NCBI RefSeq assembly: GCF_001570725.1
Contig: NZ_BCNV01000001.1
Coordinates: 2,852,001 to 2,916,000, forward strand
Direction of reading: 5' to 3'
From: Paenibacillus amylolyticus
GTDB lineage: Bacteria; Bacillota; Bacilli; Paenibacillales; Paenibacillaceae
DNA: 64,000 nucleotides
Below are positions 19,138 to 28,051 of this stretch, one piece after another. Position 1 is the first letter of the stretch, and every line of letters starts with the position of its first letter. A program made the position numbers and the translations under genes. The notes under the pieces are model-generated. The model was not told the origin of the DNA. It did no database searches and saw nothing but the letters and a program-made list of their open reading frames with translations.

Positions 19138-19164
19138 AAGCCTGACTCCATAGGAATCAGGCTT
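19138..19164 (-). terminator. Terminator of the SPFH/zinc-ribbon operon
   Basis: A 12-bp stem (19138-19149 with 19153-19164, one wobble) with a 3-base loop, followed on the minus strand by a T-rich stretch. It lies 30 bases past the stop of the last operon gene. Confidence 0.85.
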
Positions 19165-19194
19165 AATCCTTTCTCATATCCATTTTGATCCGTT

Positions 19195-19689
19195 CTAAGT
19201 TGCTACAACTGTTGTTCCACAATACTCACAGTCTGTTGAATGCTTGGGAAGCACTTTTGCCTTCGCCCCACATCCCGGGCAACTCACTGAAATAGGCCTT
19301 TGTGGCTCTTCAACTTTTTGTTCGACTTTCTCTTCAACGTTTTCCTTATCTGAAAAATTGATCTCTGTATAGTTAATGGTATTATGACTGCTGTAACTCA
19401 CGGTGTTGCTATTGTAGCTTGCATAAGTATGCGGATTCGCACTCTCACGATCAAGATGACCGCCATAATCTCCCCCATAAAACTTTCGTTCAGGGACATG
19501 CTTTTTCTTAACACGTTTTTTCCTAAGCAATTTAATACCAAAAAACAAAAATAAAAATTCAACGATAATAATTTCAACTACAAGAACTATATTCAATTGA
19601 TCTAGAATATTCTCTTCCATAAGTAATCGTATGGGTATAGCAATGGCATAAAACATGAAAAAGAGTCCAAATAACTTCCTTAACAACAC
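19195..19689 (-). CDS. Membrane protein with C-terminal zinc ribbon
   Basis: About 164 residues. Two membrane segments lie near the N-terminus (LFGLFFMFYAIAIPIRLL and IVLVVEIIIVEFLFLFFGI), then a basic patch, a Ser/Asn-rich linker and a C-terminal zinc ribbon (CPGCGAK, then CEYCGTT). AGGAGG is followed by GTG (19689) and TTG (19686), either of which is a better start than an ATG lying inside the upstream gene. It is the last of five same-strand genes. It shares its C-terminal zinc ribbon with the next two proteins. Confidence 0.75.
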   Translation of the reverse strand: MLLRKLFGLFFMFYAIAIPIRLLMEENILDQLNIVLVVEIIIVEFLFLFFGIKLLRKKRVKKKHVPERKFYGGDYGGHLDRESANPHTYASYNSNTVSYSSHNTINYTEINFSDKENVEEKVEQKVEEPQRPISVSCPGCGAKAKVLPKHSTDCEYCGTTVVAT

Positions 19690-19706
19690 GATTCCTCCTA
19701 TGCAGT

Positions 19707-20078
19707 TTACGAGATCCTCATCGTTGTTCCGCAATACTCACAATCCGCAGACAAAGTAGGATATACCTTTACCTTGGCTCCACACCCTGAACAATTCACG
19801 GCTACAGATTCTTGAGGTGTCTCATCATATTTCTCATGATGCTGATCTTCGTAATATTGCTTATCATTCGAATCGTAAGGATGGTATTGATCAGTCTTAG
19901 AATGAGATTTAGGTCGACCACACATTTTAATGCCCGTAACGAGAACGATAACCCCTGGGATAAAAAGAATTATCGTACTTATAATGGCCGTTTCTGTTCC
20001 TTCGGATATTAATATTAAAGATAACAGGATCGTCACGGACGAAAGGATAATAAATAAAATGCCAAAAAATTTCTTCAC
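19707..20078 (-). CDS. Small membrane protein with zinc ribbon (paralogue A)
   Basis: A 123-residue protein with two N-terminal membrane segments (residues 4-25 and 30-52), the 'IKMCGRPKSHSK' motif, a hydrophilic His/Asp/Tyr-rich linker and a C-terminal zinc ribbon CSGCGAKVKVYP...CEYCGTTMRIS. The start is GTG at 20078 with AAGGAGG upstream. It is a clear tandem duplicate of the following gene at 20165-20545. Function unknown. The context with an SPFH protein suggests a membrane-stress or membrane-domain complex, as for the ydjGHI genes of B. subtilis. Confidence 0.75.
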   Translation of the reverse strand: MKKFFGILFIILSSVTILLSLILISEGTETAIISTIILFIPGVIVLVTGIKMCGRPKSHSKTDQYHPYDSNDKQYYEDQHHEKYDETPQESVAVNCSGCGAKVKVYPTLSADCEYCGTTMRIS

Positions 20079-20164
20079 CGCGTTTCCTCCTTAAACACCA
20101 TACTCTACCTAGCAGTGTATATTACAAGTATCCGTAAAAGAAATCATTTAGTCCGCTACACGGT

Positions 20165-20545
20165 TTACGAGATCCTCATTGTTGTTCCGCAATATTCACA
20201 ATCCGCAGACGAAGTAGGATATACCTTTACTCTAGCTCCACACCCTGAACATATTAAGGATAAAGGTTCTTGAGATTCCTCGACTTCTTCATACTCCTCG
20301 TGATAGTTACCTCCGTCATATTGCACATTACTACTAGAATCGTCATCATAATGTTGATCGGCTTTAGGATGAAATTTAGGTCGACCACACATTTTAATTC
20401 CTATTACAAGCAAAACAATTCCACTAACAAAAAGTACAAATGCATTAATAATTGCCACATCAGTTCCCTCAGATAGTTCAAATAAAGAGAACATAATTGA
20501 TATACATGAAATTATAATAAATATAATCCCAATTTTCTTTTTCAA
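20165..20545 (-). CDS. Small membrane protein with zinc ribbon (paralogue B)
   Basis: A 126-residue duplicate of the 20078-19707 gene. It keeps the two membrane segments, the IGIKMCGRPKFHPK motif, the acidic linker and the nearly identical zinc ribbon (CSGCGARVKVYP...CEYCGTTMRIS). The start is a TTG with GGAGG seven bases upstream. The two copies differ most in the linker, the usual pattern after tandem duplication. Confidence 0.75.
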   Translation of the reverse strand: MKKKIGIIFIIISCISIMFSLFELSEGTDVAIINAFVLFVSGIVLLVIGIKMCGRPKFHPKADQHYDDDSSSNVQYDGGNYHEEYEEVEESQEPLSLICSGCGARVKVYPTSSADCEYCGTTMRIS

Positions 20546-20563
20546 AGTTTCTCCTCCTGCAAT

Positions 20564-21304
20564 TTATGATTTGCTTGTCATGATCTGTTGATTGCGCTCT
20601 TTCAAACGGAACCTTAACTGGGAAAGTTGCGAAGCAAAACGTTCACTATTTACCAATTCCCCTGCTTCATACTGATTTGCAAGTTCACTGTTCATCAATT
20701 CAATGTCCATCAAGATCTGGCGGTCATTTTTCTCAAGGGAATTCGGTGTGATTGGGTCACTGTACTTCACCAGTTCAATTAATGATTGAACGGTTTTCCG
20801 TTCCTCTTCCACAGTTAGAACGGGATGTTGCATCATGGTGTGAAGCAATTGCTGTAACGCTTTTTCGATTAAATGTAAATTTTCGATTTTAGTCTGTTCA
20901 TTTGCTTCATGACTTCGCACACTGTGAATGTAGATCATAATGATTCCACACAAAATAGTGGCGATCGCAATCGTTACCGTATGTAACAATACGAACCAGC
21001 GAAGCGCATGATCTGCTGAACCTGTTAACATCGTATAGATCATCACACAAATTAGATAAATAACCAATACTACACCTAACGCTGTGTAACCCGGAACAAA
21101 CCGTTTAAACCGATCCATATTTTGCATGATGAACCGTGCGTAGATCCAAATAGCCGTAATGGCGACATAAGAAGCCACGAGATTCATCCAAAAAGACAAC
21201 GATAGTAGCGCATGATTAAACAAAGTAAAAGAAACGATTGTCGATACGAGCATGCATATTAGATAGACGACATCCAAAATCAGGAGATTGCTGCGTTTTA
21301 CCAT
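20564..21304 (-). CDS. Four-helix membrane protein of SPFH operon
   Basis: About 246 residues. Four membrane segments span residues 8-140 (LLILDVVYLICMLVSTIVSF, LVASYVAITAIWIYARFI, YTALGVVLVIYLICVMIYTML, VTIAIATILCGIIMIYI). A cytoplasmic helical domain with likely coiled coil runs to the end. GGAGG stands about 12 bases before the ATG at 21304, which directly follows the stop of the SPFH gene, so the two are translationally coupled. No named family recognised. Confidence 0.7.
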   Translation of the reverse strand: MVKRSNLLILDVVYLICMLVSTIVSFTLFNHALLSLSFWMNLVASYVAITAIWIYARFIMQNMDRFKRFVPGYTALGVVLVIYLICVMIYTMLTGSADHALRWFVLLHTVTIAIATILCGIIMIYIHSVRSHEANEQTKIENLHLIEKALQQLLHTMMQHPVLTVEEERKTVQSLIELVKYSDPITPNSLEKNDRQILMDIELMNSELANQYEAGELVNSERFASQLSQLRFRLKERNQQIMTSKS

Positions 21305-21306
21305 CA

Positions 21307-22614
21307 CTATGCCTGTCCTCCTTCTTGCAGATTGTTTCCGCAATCAAGACAGAACTTCTGGCCGGGTTTTACTTCATGTTGGCACCGACTGCATTTCAAG
21401 CTTAAACTTGTGCCACAGTTGCCACAGAATTTTGTATGACCGGAATTCATATGGTTACAGTTAGGGCATGGGCTAGGCATCGGTTGATGACATTGAATAC
21501 ATTCCAATGCGTCCTCAGCATTATCCGCTCCACAGGATGGACACGCATGGTATTTGTCACCACAGTTAGGACAGAATTTGGTTCCCTTTGGCAAAGCATG
21601 TCCACAATTGTTGCAATCTGTTGTTACAGCGGATTTTTCGGTTAATGAATTGCCACATTTGCTGCAAAAAGAGCTGTTATCCTGGTTTGCATGATGGCAC
21701 TGCTTACATATACTTACTGCAGGTGTTTCCTTCGTAGACATCACTTTAGACATCTGGGACATCTCGCTACTGAAAGAACCACCCAGACCAACCCCCATGC
21801 CCATACCAAGCCCTGCACCCATGATGTCTGACTGCATGCTTCCTTCATTCTTCGCTGCACCTTCAAGCGTATCAAACGAACGTTCTTGCTGATATGTGTA
21901 CCCAATGATATCCATCTCAGCTTTGCGTGCCAAGGCTTCTCTTAATCGAATGACTGAAGGATCTTCTTCGGGCAGATTGACATTGTGAATATACAGGTTG
22001 ATTAACTCAATACCAAATTCTTCAAAAGTAGAAGCTATCGTATCTGCAAAATGTCGTGATATCTCGGCGATATAGGCATTGATCTCCAAAACGCTTACTT
22101 TTCTATGTATTAGATAGGATGACAACATCGAATTAATATTCATGATAATTAGCCCACGGAAGTAATTAATCATATTAACTTGGTTAAACTCAGGCAGTGT
22201 TCCCACAAGCTTGACCAAAAATTTTCGTGAATCCGAAATTTTAATTCCCATTTGTCCAAATGTTCTTACAGGAACAATAATATTATACTTGGGATCCTGG
22301 ATCTGAATCGGATTCGCCGTTCCCCATTTAACGTCCAATGCGCTTACTTGATTGACATACCATACTTCTGCTGCAAAAGGTGATTTTCCTCCGAACGGAA
22401 GGTTAACGAGTCGGTTCAAGATCGGGATATTCGCAGTACTAAGCGTATGTCTTCCGGGTCCAAACATATCAAGTGCTCTTCCATCCTTGAAAAGAATTGC
22501 TTGTTGAGATTGATTCACAATTAACTGGGTCCATGTTCCCAGTTCAGTCTCAGGATGTTTCCAAGCAAACACATCAGGTGAGCCATCATACTTAATTACG
22601 TCAATAATCGCCAT
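21307..22614 (-). CDS. SPFH-domain protein with zinc ribbons (YdjI-like)
   Basis: About 435 residues. Residues 1-245 form an SPFH/flotillin-like domain of the virion-core type (QAILFKDGRALDMFGPGRHTL; FEEFGIELINLYIHNVNLPEE). A Gly/Met-rich hinge follows (GAGLGMGMGVGLGGS). The C-terminal 140 residues carry a row of CxxC pairs making about four to five zinc ribbons (CKQCHH, CSKCGN, CPNCGD, CPSCGA, CGNCGT, CLDCGN). B. subtilis YdjI has the same order and works with PspA-linked membrane stress; that parallel is by family. ATG at 22614 has GAGG eight bases upstream. First gene of the operon. Confidence 0.85.
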   Translation of the reverse strand: MAIIDVIKYDGSPDVFAWKHPETELGTWTQLIVNQSQQAILFKDGRALDMFGPGRHTLSTANIPILNRLVNLPFGGKSPFAAEVWYVNQVSALDVKWGTANPIQIQDPKYNIIVPVRTFGQMGIKISDSRKFLVKLVGTLPEFNQVNMINYFRGLIIMNINSMLSSYLIHRKVSVLEINAYIAEISRHFADTIASTFEEFGIELINLYIHNVNLPEEDPSVIRLREALARKAEMDIIGYTYQQERSFDTLEGAAKNEGSMQSDIMGAGLGMGMGVGLGGSFSSEMSQMSKVMSTKETPAVSICKQCHHANQDNSSFCSKCGNSLTEKSAVTTDCNNCGHALPKGTKFCPNCGDKYHACPSCGADNAEDALECIQCHQPMPSPCPNCNHMNSGHTKFCGNCGTSLSLKCSRCQHEVKPGQKFCLDCGNNLQEGGQA

Positions 22615-22832
22615 GTTCAATTCCTCAATTCAGTATTAGATTACTATAATTTGCATAGAAGTTCTTTTGCTAAAACACTGATTCTACACTATTTCCTATA
22701 TTTGATTATCTCTCATCTATTTATTCCATGTTTAGCCATTGATATTTTACCATTTCTAACCTTATTACGCACTAACATAGTTCATTTTTCATATGATATT
22801 TTTCCTATATTAGCATATTCATAATGGTAAAA

Positions 22833-22864
22833 AACCTCTTCCATATGTTAATAGGAAAGAGGTT
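22833..22864 (-). terminator. Terminator after ankyrin gene
   Basis: Stem of about 10 bp (22833-22842 with 22854-22864, one unpaired base) flanked by an A run at 22828-22834, which is a T run on the minus strand. It is 38 bases past the stop of the 22902-23969 gene. Confidence 0.8.
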
Positions 22865-22901
22865 AATAAAAATTTCGTGAACAATCCATTAAGTTCAGGA
22901 T

Positions 22902-23969
22902 TCAGTTCAGGAAACTCTCTATAGCTGAAACCGGATCTGCTATGAACTCTTCAAAGGTAGCTATCGTTCCATGTTCTTGATGTTCAATATCTGCATATCC
23001 AATCATTTTTTTGCTCGGATTCCAGACAATCAGAATATGTGAGTATTGATCGACGTCCGAGGATATACGCAGCAGCTTCTGTCTACCCATTTTCATCTCC
23101 ACGGTGTCAATCAGATGAAAGAATTCTATATATCGAATGCCTGATTCATTATCGGGCAAGTCCATTCTTCTATGAGTGCCGGTTAGAAAATCAATAAGCT
23201 GCTGGGGTAGTTTATACGATTTCAATACATGTAATTTGTTGCTTAGATCATGAAATTCTTGAGGTTCAAGCCCCTTTAGATATTCGGCCATCTCTTCATT
23301 TTTCTGACTCACTGCAATTGTGTACGCCCGCTCTCCATCCTTCTCCTGAACGGTCACATCTGCTCCTTGGTCCACCAGATATCGAATTATCTTCATGTTA
23401 TGAAGTCGTGCAGCTACCGTGAGAGGTGTGGCTTTGTACGGATATACCATATCTGGTTCATTGTAATTGACGTCTACCCCTTCATCCAGCAAATACTGGA
23501 CTGTCTTCATATCGTGATCAGCTACCGCTTTGCGTAACGTTTTGCCTCCATATTTCCGAATATCCAATCCCAGTTCATTCAGCACGGTTATATTCTTTTT
23601 GTTACCATAGTAGGCTTCATCATATGCACTAGATTTAACCCGATTAAGTCCATTTAACTTAGCACCTTGCTGGTACAGGTATCGCACCATTTCTTCTCCA
23701 CAATATCTAACTGCCTTAAGAATCGCCGGATTATTTTTGACATTCAGATTAACTCCATGCTCTACCAACAACTTAACCACTTCCGGTAGATTACAGATTA
23801 AGGCAAGGTCGAGTGGCGTTAAGGCTATATATTTACTGAGCGTAATCTCTTCTTCGAGATCCATGCCCTGTTTAATGAATCCTTCTACAGCATCGGTATC
23901 TCCCTCATATATTGCCCTGGCATGATTAGGAAGCGTTTCAAACGATCCTTGATTTCCGATTTTGAACAA
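22902..23969 (-). CDS. Ankyrin-repeat protein
   Basis: A 355-residue soluble protein. About six ankyrin repeats cover residues 10-230, for example TPLDLALICNLPEVVKLLVEHGVNLNV and TPLTVAARLHNMKIIRYLVDQGADV. The C-terminal 110 residues form a separate domain that is beta-rich and looks like a SMI1/KNR4-type or similar fold (ESGIRYIEFFHLIDTVEM, SHILIVWNPSKKMIGYADIE, then FEEFI near the end). The start is a TTG at 23969 with AAAGGAGG well placed. Ankyrin proteins beside SUKH-like domains are often immunity-type proteins; here that is only a suggestion. Confidence 0.75.
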   Translation of the reverse strand: MFKIGNQGSFETLPNHARAIYEGDTDAVEGFIKQGMDLEEEITLSKYIALTPLDLALICNLPEVVKLLVEHGVNLNVKNNPAILKAVRYCGEEMVRYLYQQGAKLNGLNRVKSSAYDEAYYGNKKNITVLNELGLDIRKYGGKTLRKAVADHDMKTVQYLLDEGVDVNYNEPDMVYPYKATPLTVAARLHNMKIIRYLVDQGADVTVQEKDGERAYTIAVSQKNEEMAEYLKGLEPQEFHDLSNKLHVLKSYKLPQQLIDFLTGTHRRMDLPDNESGIRYIEFFHLIDTVEMKMGRQKLLRISSDVDQYSHILIVWNPSKKMIGYADIEHQEHGTIATFEEFIADPVSAIESFLN

Positions 23970-23998
23970 AGGTATATCCTCCTTTCATTTACTTACTT

Positions 23999-24784
23999 CT
24001 ACACAACGATAAGTCTTTTTTTCATACTCCTAGCTACCAGTATACCTGCCATAATCTGAATAAGTAATGATATAACCGATAATCGATAGTCTAGAAATAT
24101 TATAAGAGGAGATAGAATCATACTCAGTTTGAGTAACGAATCTCGTTTCTCCCTGATAACCAATTCACCGTCTATCCACAACACAATAACCGCAAATAAA
24201 AATGTAGCACTAAGCGAAGTTGTTATAAAGGTAGTCCCTATAAAAAATCTATCCCACATGTTATTTTCTAGCGATGCGCGTATAACGAACCATAACACAA
24301 CAAAAATGATGAAGAACACAATTAGAATTGGGTTCATTGGTCTATATAATCGAAGAATAAAATCCATTGCGTCGCCGGAAACTTCATGAGACTCTACCTT
24401 ATTTCTTTGCCTGTCCAGCTTATTTAACTCAACTTGTATCAGAATCATAATCGTTCCTAAAATCTCAATATTACGTCTAAGATAGAAATCTCTTATCAAT
24501 TGTCTCATATCTTCTGAAAAGTAAGAGCTACACTCTCCCAATTTATCGTACAGGTTCTGTAGTATCCCTGTATTGGCAGGTTGAGCCTGAACACTCGCTA
24601 TGGCAGCCTCGACTTTAATGTATGAGTCCATATGCTTCTGAATCTTGGCCAGTTTATTTTGATTATCTCTTTCAATCATGACTTTAAACACTTTATAAAG
24701 CCAGATAATAGCTGTGCAAACAATAGTGGTAACGATTGAAAATTCAGGATTTGCTTTAAAATAAGTCAGTAACTGTTGAAGCAT
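23999..24784 (-). CDS. Hypothetical membrane protein
   Basis: A 261-residue protein. It has one N-terminal membrane segment (residues 17-36), a cytoplasmic helical region (about 40-140) with many charged residues, then three to four C-terminal membrane segments (PILIVFFIIFVVLWFVI, ITTSLSATFLFAVIVLWI, LSPLIIFLDY, VISLLIQIMAGILVA). No family recognised. It lies just upstream of the ankyrin gene (30 bases), so the two are probably one operon. AAGGG precedes the ATG. Confidence 0.65.
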   Translation of the reverse strand: MLQQLLTYFKANPEFSIVTTIVCTAIIWLYKVFKVMIERDNQNKLAKIQKHMDSYIKVEAAIASVQAQPANTGILQNLYDKLGECSSYFSEDMRQLIRDFYLRRNIEILGTIMILIQVELNKLDRQRNKVESHEVSGDAMDFILRLYRPMNPILIVFFIIFVVLWFVIRASLENNMWDRFFIGTTFITTSLSATFLFAVIVLWIDGELVIREKRDSLLKLSMILSPLIIFLDYRLSVISLLIQIMAGILVARSMKKRLIVV

Positions 24785-24963
24785 AGATACATCACCCTTA
24801 CTTCTGAAATATACTACTTACGTTATGTACCTAGCAGTTTTTACAAGCTAAGTTTTAACACTAATCAATTACGCTTGTTGAGCCCTACCTCGGGAGTATG
24901 CTACGATATGGACACCTATTTCCTCAAGTTCCTATAACAAATCAACCGTACAGAAAGGACACT

Positions 24964-25944
24964 ATGAATCCTTCATCACTGTCATCCAAGTTACAACAGA
25001 TCATTCCACCGCTGGATCTGCGAAGCTGCCTCGTCAGCATACGCGGTGAGGTTATGTACGAACACTACCGCAACCGCGAGGCTGCGACTGATATTACAAA
25101 AATAAATTCATGTACCAAGAGTGTGTTGTCCGCACTCATCTGTATAGCGATGGATAAGGGAATTTTGCCTGCGGCATCTACCCCAATCTCCACCTTTTTC
25201 CCGCAGTTGACATCCGATCCTGACCCGCGCAAACCAGCGATCACACTGGAACAACTGCTCACCATGACAGCTGGGTTCAACTGGGACGAGTTCGGCGGGC
25301 AGAATTCATTCCCTCGCATGACCCGCACCGATCATTGGGTGGATTTTGCGTTGGAACAACGGTTAAGTCATGAACCGGGTACATATATGGAGTACAACTC
25401 AGGAGTCTCGCAGGTCCTATCCGCCATCCTGATGCAAAATGTAGGTATGAACGTAGCCGAGTTCGCAGAACGTTTTCTTTTTGGCCCGCTAGGAATCAAG
25501 GATTATGAATGGGAAAGTGACCCACAAGGTGTTCATACTGGCGGATTTGGCCTTAAGATGTTACCCGTAGATCTGCTGAAATTCGGTCAACTCTTTCTAC
25601 AACAAGGGATGTGGGAAGGGCAGTCTCTCATTTCAAGTGATCTCGTCACCCGTTCTACGCAGCCTTTCATTACAGTCACTCCACCGAATCACGGTAGTTA
25701 TGCTTGGCATTGGTGGGTGGATGTCTATCCCAACGAAAGGTCACACTCCGAAGATATTGATGCTGAAAACGACAGACCCAATCTCCATTATTACTACGCA
25801 CGAGGGTTTGGTGGTCAGTATGTATACATTGTCCCAGAGCTGGAACTTGTTACGGTGTTAACCAATGACAAACGAAAGAAAGAGAAACCTCCGCTGGATG
25901 TTTTCCCTCGTTTAATCGCCCCTGAGCTATGGAAAATGTTATAA
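24964..25944 (+). CDS. Serine hydrolase, beta-lactamase/class C family
   Basis: A 326-residue cytoplasmic serine hydrolase of the beta-lactamase/EstB superfamily. The nucleophile motif SxxK is SCTK in INSCTKSVLSALI, the Tyr motif is YNSG, and a GGQY segment near the end takes the place of KTG. It has no signal peptide, so a classical antibiotic-degrading role is unlikely; esterase or peptidase activity is more probable. AAAGG precedes the ATG at 24964, which I prefer over an upstream start 66 bases earlier. Confidence 0.85.
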   Translation: MNPSSLSSKLQQIIPPLDLRSCLVSIRGEVMYEHYRNREAATDITKINSCTKSVLSALICIAMDKGILPAASTPISTFFPQLTSDPDPRKPAITLEQLLTMTAGFNWDEFGGQNSFPRMTRTDHWVDFALEQRLSHEPGTYMEYNSGVSQVLSAILMQNVGMNVAEFAERFLFGPLGIKDYEWESDPQGVHTGGFGLKMLPVDLLKFGQLFLQQGMWEGQSLISSDLVTRSTQPFITVTPPNHGSYAWHWWVDVYPNERSHSEDIDAENDRPNLHYYYARGFGGQYVYIVPELELVTVLTNDKRKKEKPPLDVFPRLIAPELWKML

Positions 25945-25997
25945 ACGCAGGCTGTCCTTCTATCCTGTCCGACCAATGAACCCCCAACCTTATGTAG

Positions 25998-26022
25998 GCA
26001 TTAACCAGCCCATAAGCTGGGG
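25998..26022. terminator. Hairpin between convergent serine hydrolase genes
   Basis: Stem CCAGC/GCTGG extended by flanking AA and TT pairs, between the ends of two convergent genes. Short but well placed; probably shared. Confidence 0.5.
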
Positions 26023-26030
26023 TTTATTCG

Positions 26031-27053
26031 TCATGCCAAAGCTTCTTCGATGGCAATCGTTATTGGATACGGACCAGACTCTTGATTAGAGATCACAACC
26101 AGTTGCAGATCATAGTCCGGATACACGGAAGACATGAACGACACCCCTGGATCGAACCCCATAACATGAAATTTGAAAATGTCTTCCCCCTTGCGGTCAA
26201 TCCAGATACCCTGCCCATAGTACTCTTCATCCTCTTGATGGACATGTGGAGTTAATAACTGCTGTGTCGTCTCTGCATTCAACAATTGGTGACCCAGCAA
26301 AGCATCCCAAAATCGAATCATATCCAGTGCCGTAACATAGGCCCCGCCATCTGATCCACCTTTGACAGGAATGGAGAACATATTGGTGTTCCAGGAGCCG
26401 TCTTCATGATCGATATAGCCTAAAGCTGTGTTGCGTGGAAGCTGATCTGTTACGAAATAACCGGAGTCCTTCATGCCACACCGTTTGAAAATGTGCTCTT
26501 CCACATAATCTGTAAACGACAGTCCTGAATGCTGTTCCACGATAAGCCCTAGCACAATGAAACCCGCATTATTGTAATGAAAACGTTCACCCGGAGCAGA
26601 CTTCATTGGCATATCCTGAAACATGGACAGAAAGTCACTTAATCGCCTCATCGCGTAAACGGGTCTCTCTTTCCACAATGCTGAAAAGTCTTCCATCACA
26701 TCTTCATCAAAATAATCTGGAATACCTGACGTGTGTGTTAACAACTGATGAATGGTAATTCCTTTGTCCCACAGTGGAAACTCCACATCTAACACTTCGT
26801 TCAGCTTGGAATCAGCAGATAACTTACCCGCTTCAATTAGTTGGCATATACTCACTGCCGTGAAGATCTTACATCCTGATGCAATTCCGAAGCGTGTATC
26901 CACCTGATTGGCAAGCTCTTCGCTACGATTCGCATAACCACGTTTCATATTCAAAAGGGGTTCACCGGCTTGCTGGAGTAATACAACACCCGAAAAATTC
27001 ACACGTTCCATGACTTCTTCTACTTTTGTTGTCAGCTCTAATACATTCAACAT
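26031..27053 (-). CDS. Serine hydrolase, beta-lactamase family
   Basis: A 340-residue serine hydrolase of the same superfamily as the neighbour at 24964, in the branch with SGCK as SxxK (FGIASGCKIFTAV) and YNNAGF as the YxN motif. A late 'HVMGFDPG' segment stands where the KTG-like triad is expected. The two are not close paralogues. No signal peptide. The ATG at 27053 is nine bases after AGGTG and is preferred over the GTG at 27065. Confidence 0.85.
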   Translation of the reverse strand: MLNVLELTTKVEEVMERVNFSGVVLLQQAGEPLLNMKRGYANRSEELANQVDTRFGIASGCKIFTAVSICQLIEAGKLSADSKLNEVLDVEFPLWDKGITIHQLLTHTSGIPDYFDEDVMEDFSALWKERPVYAMRRLSDFLSMFQDMPMKSAPGERFHYNNAGFIVLGLIVEQHSGLSFTDYVEEHIFKRCGMKDSGYFVTDQLPRNTALGYIDHEDGSWNTNMFSIPVKGGSDGGAYVTALDMIRFWDALLGHQLLNAETTQQLLTPHVHQEDEEYYGQGIWIDRKGEDIFKFHVMGFDPGVSFMSSVYPDYDLQLVVISNQESGPYPITIAIEEALA

Positions 27054-27143
27054 TTTAATATTCACCTACTTGTCTATGTATTCTTAATACTCTCATTTTT
27101 AATTCTTCGTCATATCCTGCATACCTGCCACATTTTCGTAAAA

Positions 27144-27181
27144 AGAAGGGTTACTCCCTCATAAAAGGAAATAACCCTTCT
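27144..27181 (-). terminator. Terminator hairpin
   Basis: A 10-bp stem (27144-27153 with 27172-27181) plus partial inner pairing. The A run at 27141-27144 gives T residues on the minus strand. It lies 113 bases past the stop of the DUF1361 gene and upstream of the serine hydrolase. Confidence 0.75.
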
Positions 27182-27293
27182 TCATACGACTTAAGATTAA
27201 GTTATACAAAACATGCTCAACCGCCGTTCAATCACTTGTTCCAATCGTTTTACCTTAAGTCTATCTGGCTGCATGCCTTCTAAACACCATGAA

Positions 27294-28022
27294 TTAGCGC
27301 AACGCTTGCAGGTCCGCCTCAGGACTTCCTGCACTCTTCTTCGTTTCACGGGGAGCCCTCGTATTAATCAGATAATACAATGTGGCATAGATTTTAGTAA
27401 TAAACATGCCAAAAAACAGGCAAAAAGCAAGAGACGGTCGACTTACACTTTCGTGCATCAGCTCAATCAGCGTCTCGCGATTCGTCAGTGCATCCCAGCT
27501 ATTCAATCGATATACGCGTCCAAGCAATACCCCGTAACTTCCCAAAGCACAGCCTGCGAGTACAAAGATCCAGGATGCGAAGCGTCCAATTCGGTGATAG
27601 ATCACTTCCTGAAGCTGATACATCGATAGGAATCCAAGTAGGAGCCCAGTCCAGACAAACATTAATACAACACTCAAGTCGTACCAATACGTGTAGTCCA
27701 CTCCATTCCCACCATAATACCGGGAACTTCTCGCTGTCAGATGAACCAAGTCCGTAACGATGTAGGAAGAGTTCGGGAAAAATAACAACCACAGCAGTCC
27801 ACTTGCGACTGCAAGCCATGCAGCACCTTTCCATTTCACACCACTTAGAAGATAGGCTGCATAAGAGAACACAAAAGGAATCCAGCCCAAGAACAGATTC
27901 CAGATCAGGAAGCGGAAATAACGCTGATCCAGCCAATCTGCGGCTACATAGTACAACCCAAGCGTTACTACAGTAACCACACTAAGGAAAATAAATATGC
28001 GAATATAATTCAGTTTTCTCAA
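27294..28022 (-). CDS. DUF1361 membrane protein
   Basis: About 242 residues with six to seven membrane segments (for example IRIFIFLSVVTVVTLGLYYVA, FLIWNLFLGWIPFVFSYAAYLL, WLAVASGLLWLLFFPNSSYIVTDLVHL). The 'WNLFLGWIPF' and 'FPNSSYIVTDLVHL' blocks are the signature of DUF1361. Function unknown. GAGG lies nine bases before a TTG at 28022, a better start than the GTG at 28037. It follows the 28052-28588 gene closely and is probably cotranscribed with it. Confidence 0.8.
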   Translation of the reverse strand: MRKLNYIRIFIFLSVVTVVTLGLYYVAADWLDQRYFRFLIWNLFLGWIPFVFSYAAYLLSGVKWKGAAWLAVASGLLWLLFFPNSSYIVTDLVHLTARSSRYYGGNGVDYTYWYDLSVVLMFVWTGLLLGFLSMYQLQEVIYHRIGRFASWIFVLAGCALGSYGVLLGRVYRLNSWDALTNRETLIELMHESVSRPSLAFCLFFGMFITKIYATLYYLINTRAPRETKKSAGSPEADLQALR

Positions 28023-28051
28023 TGATTCTGACCTCACTTGATAAAATTCAT

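Noticed and set aside
24964-27053. Antibiotic-resistance beta-lactamases
   Set aside because: Both proteins lack a signal peptide and the KTG triad is not canonical. They fit better as esterase- or peptidase-like serine hydrolases.
27499-27936. 145-residue minus-strand frame within the DUF1361 gene
   Set aside because: Alternate frame of a membrane protein, many Cys/Trp typical of shifted reading, no ribosome site.
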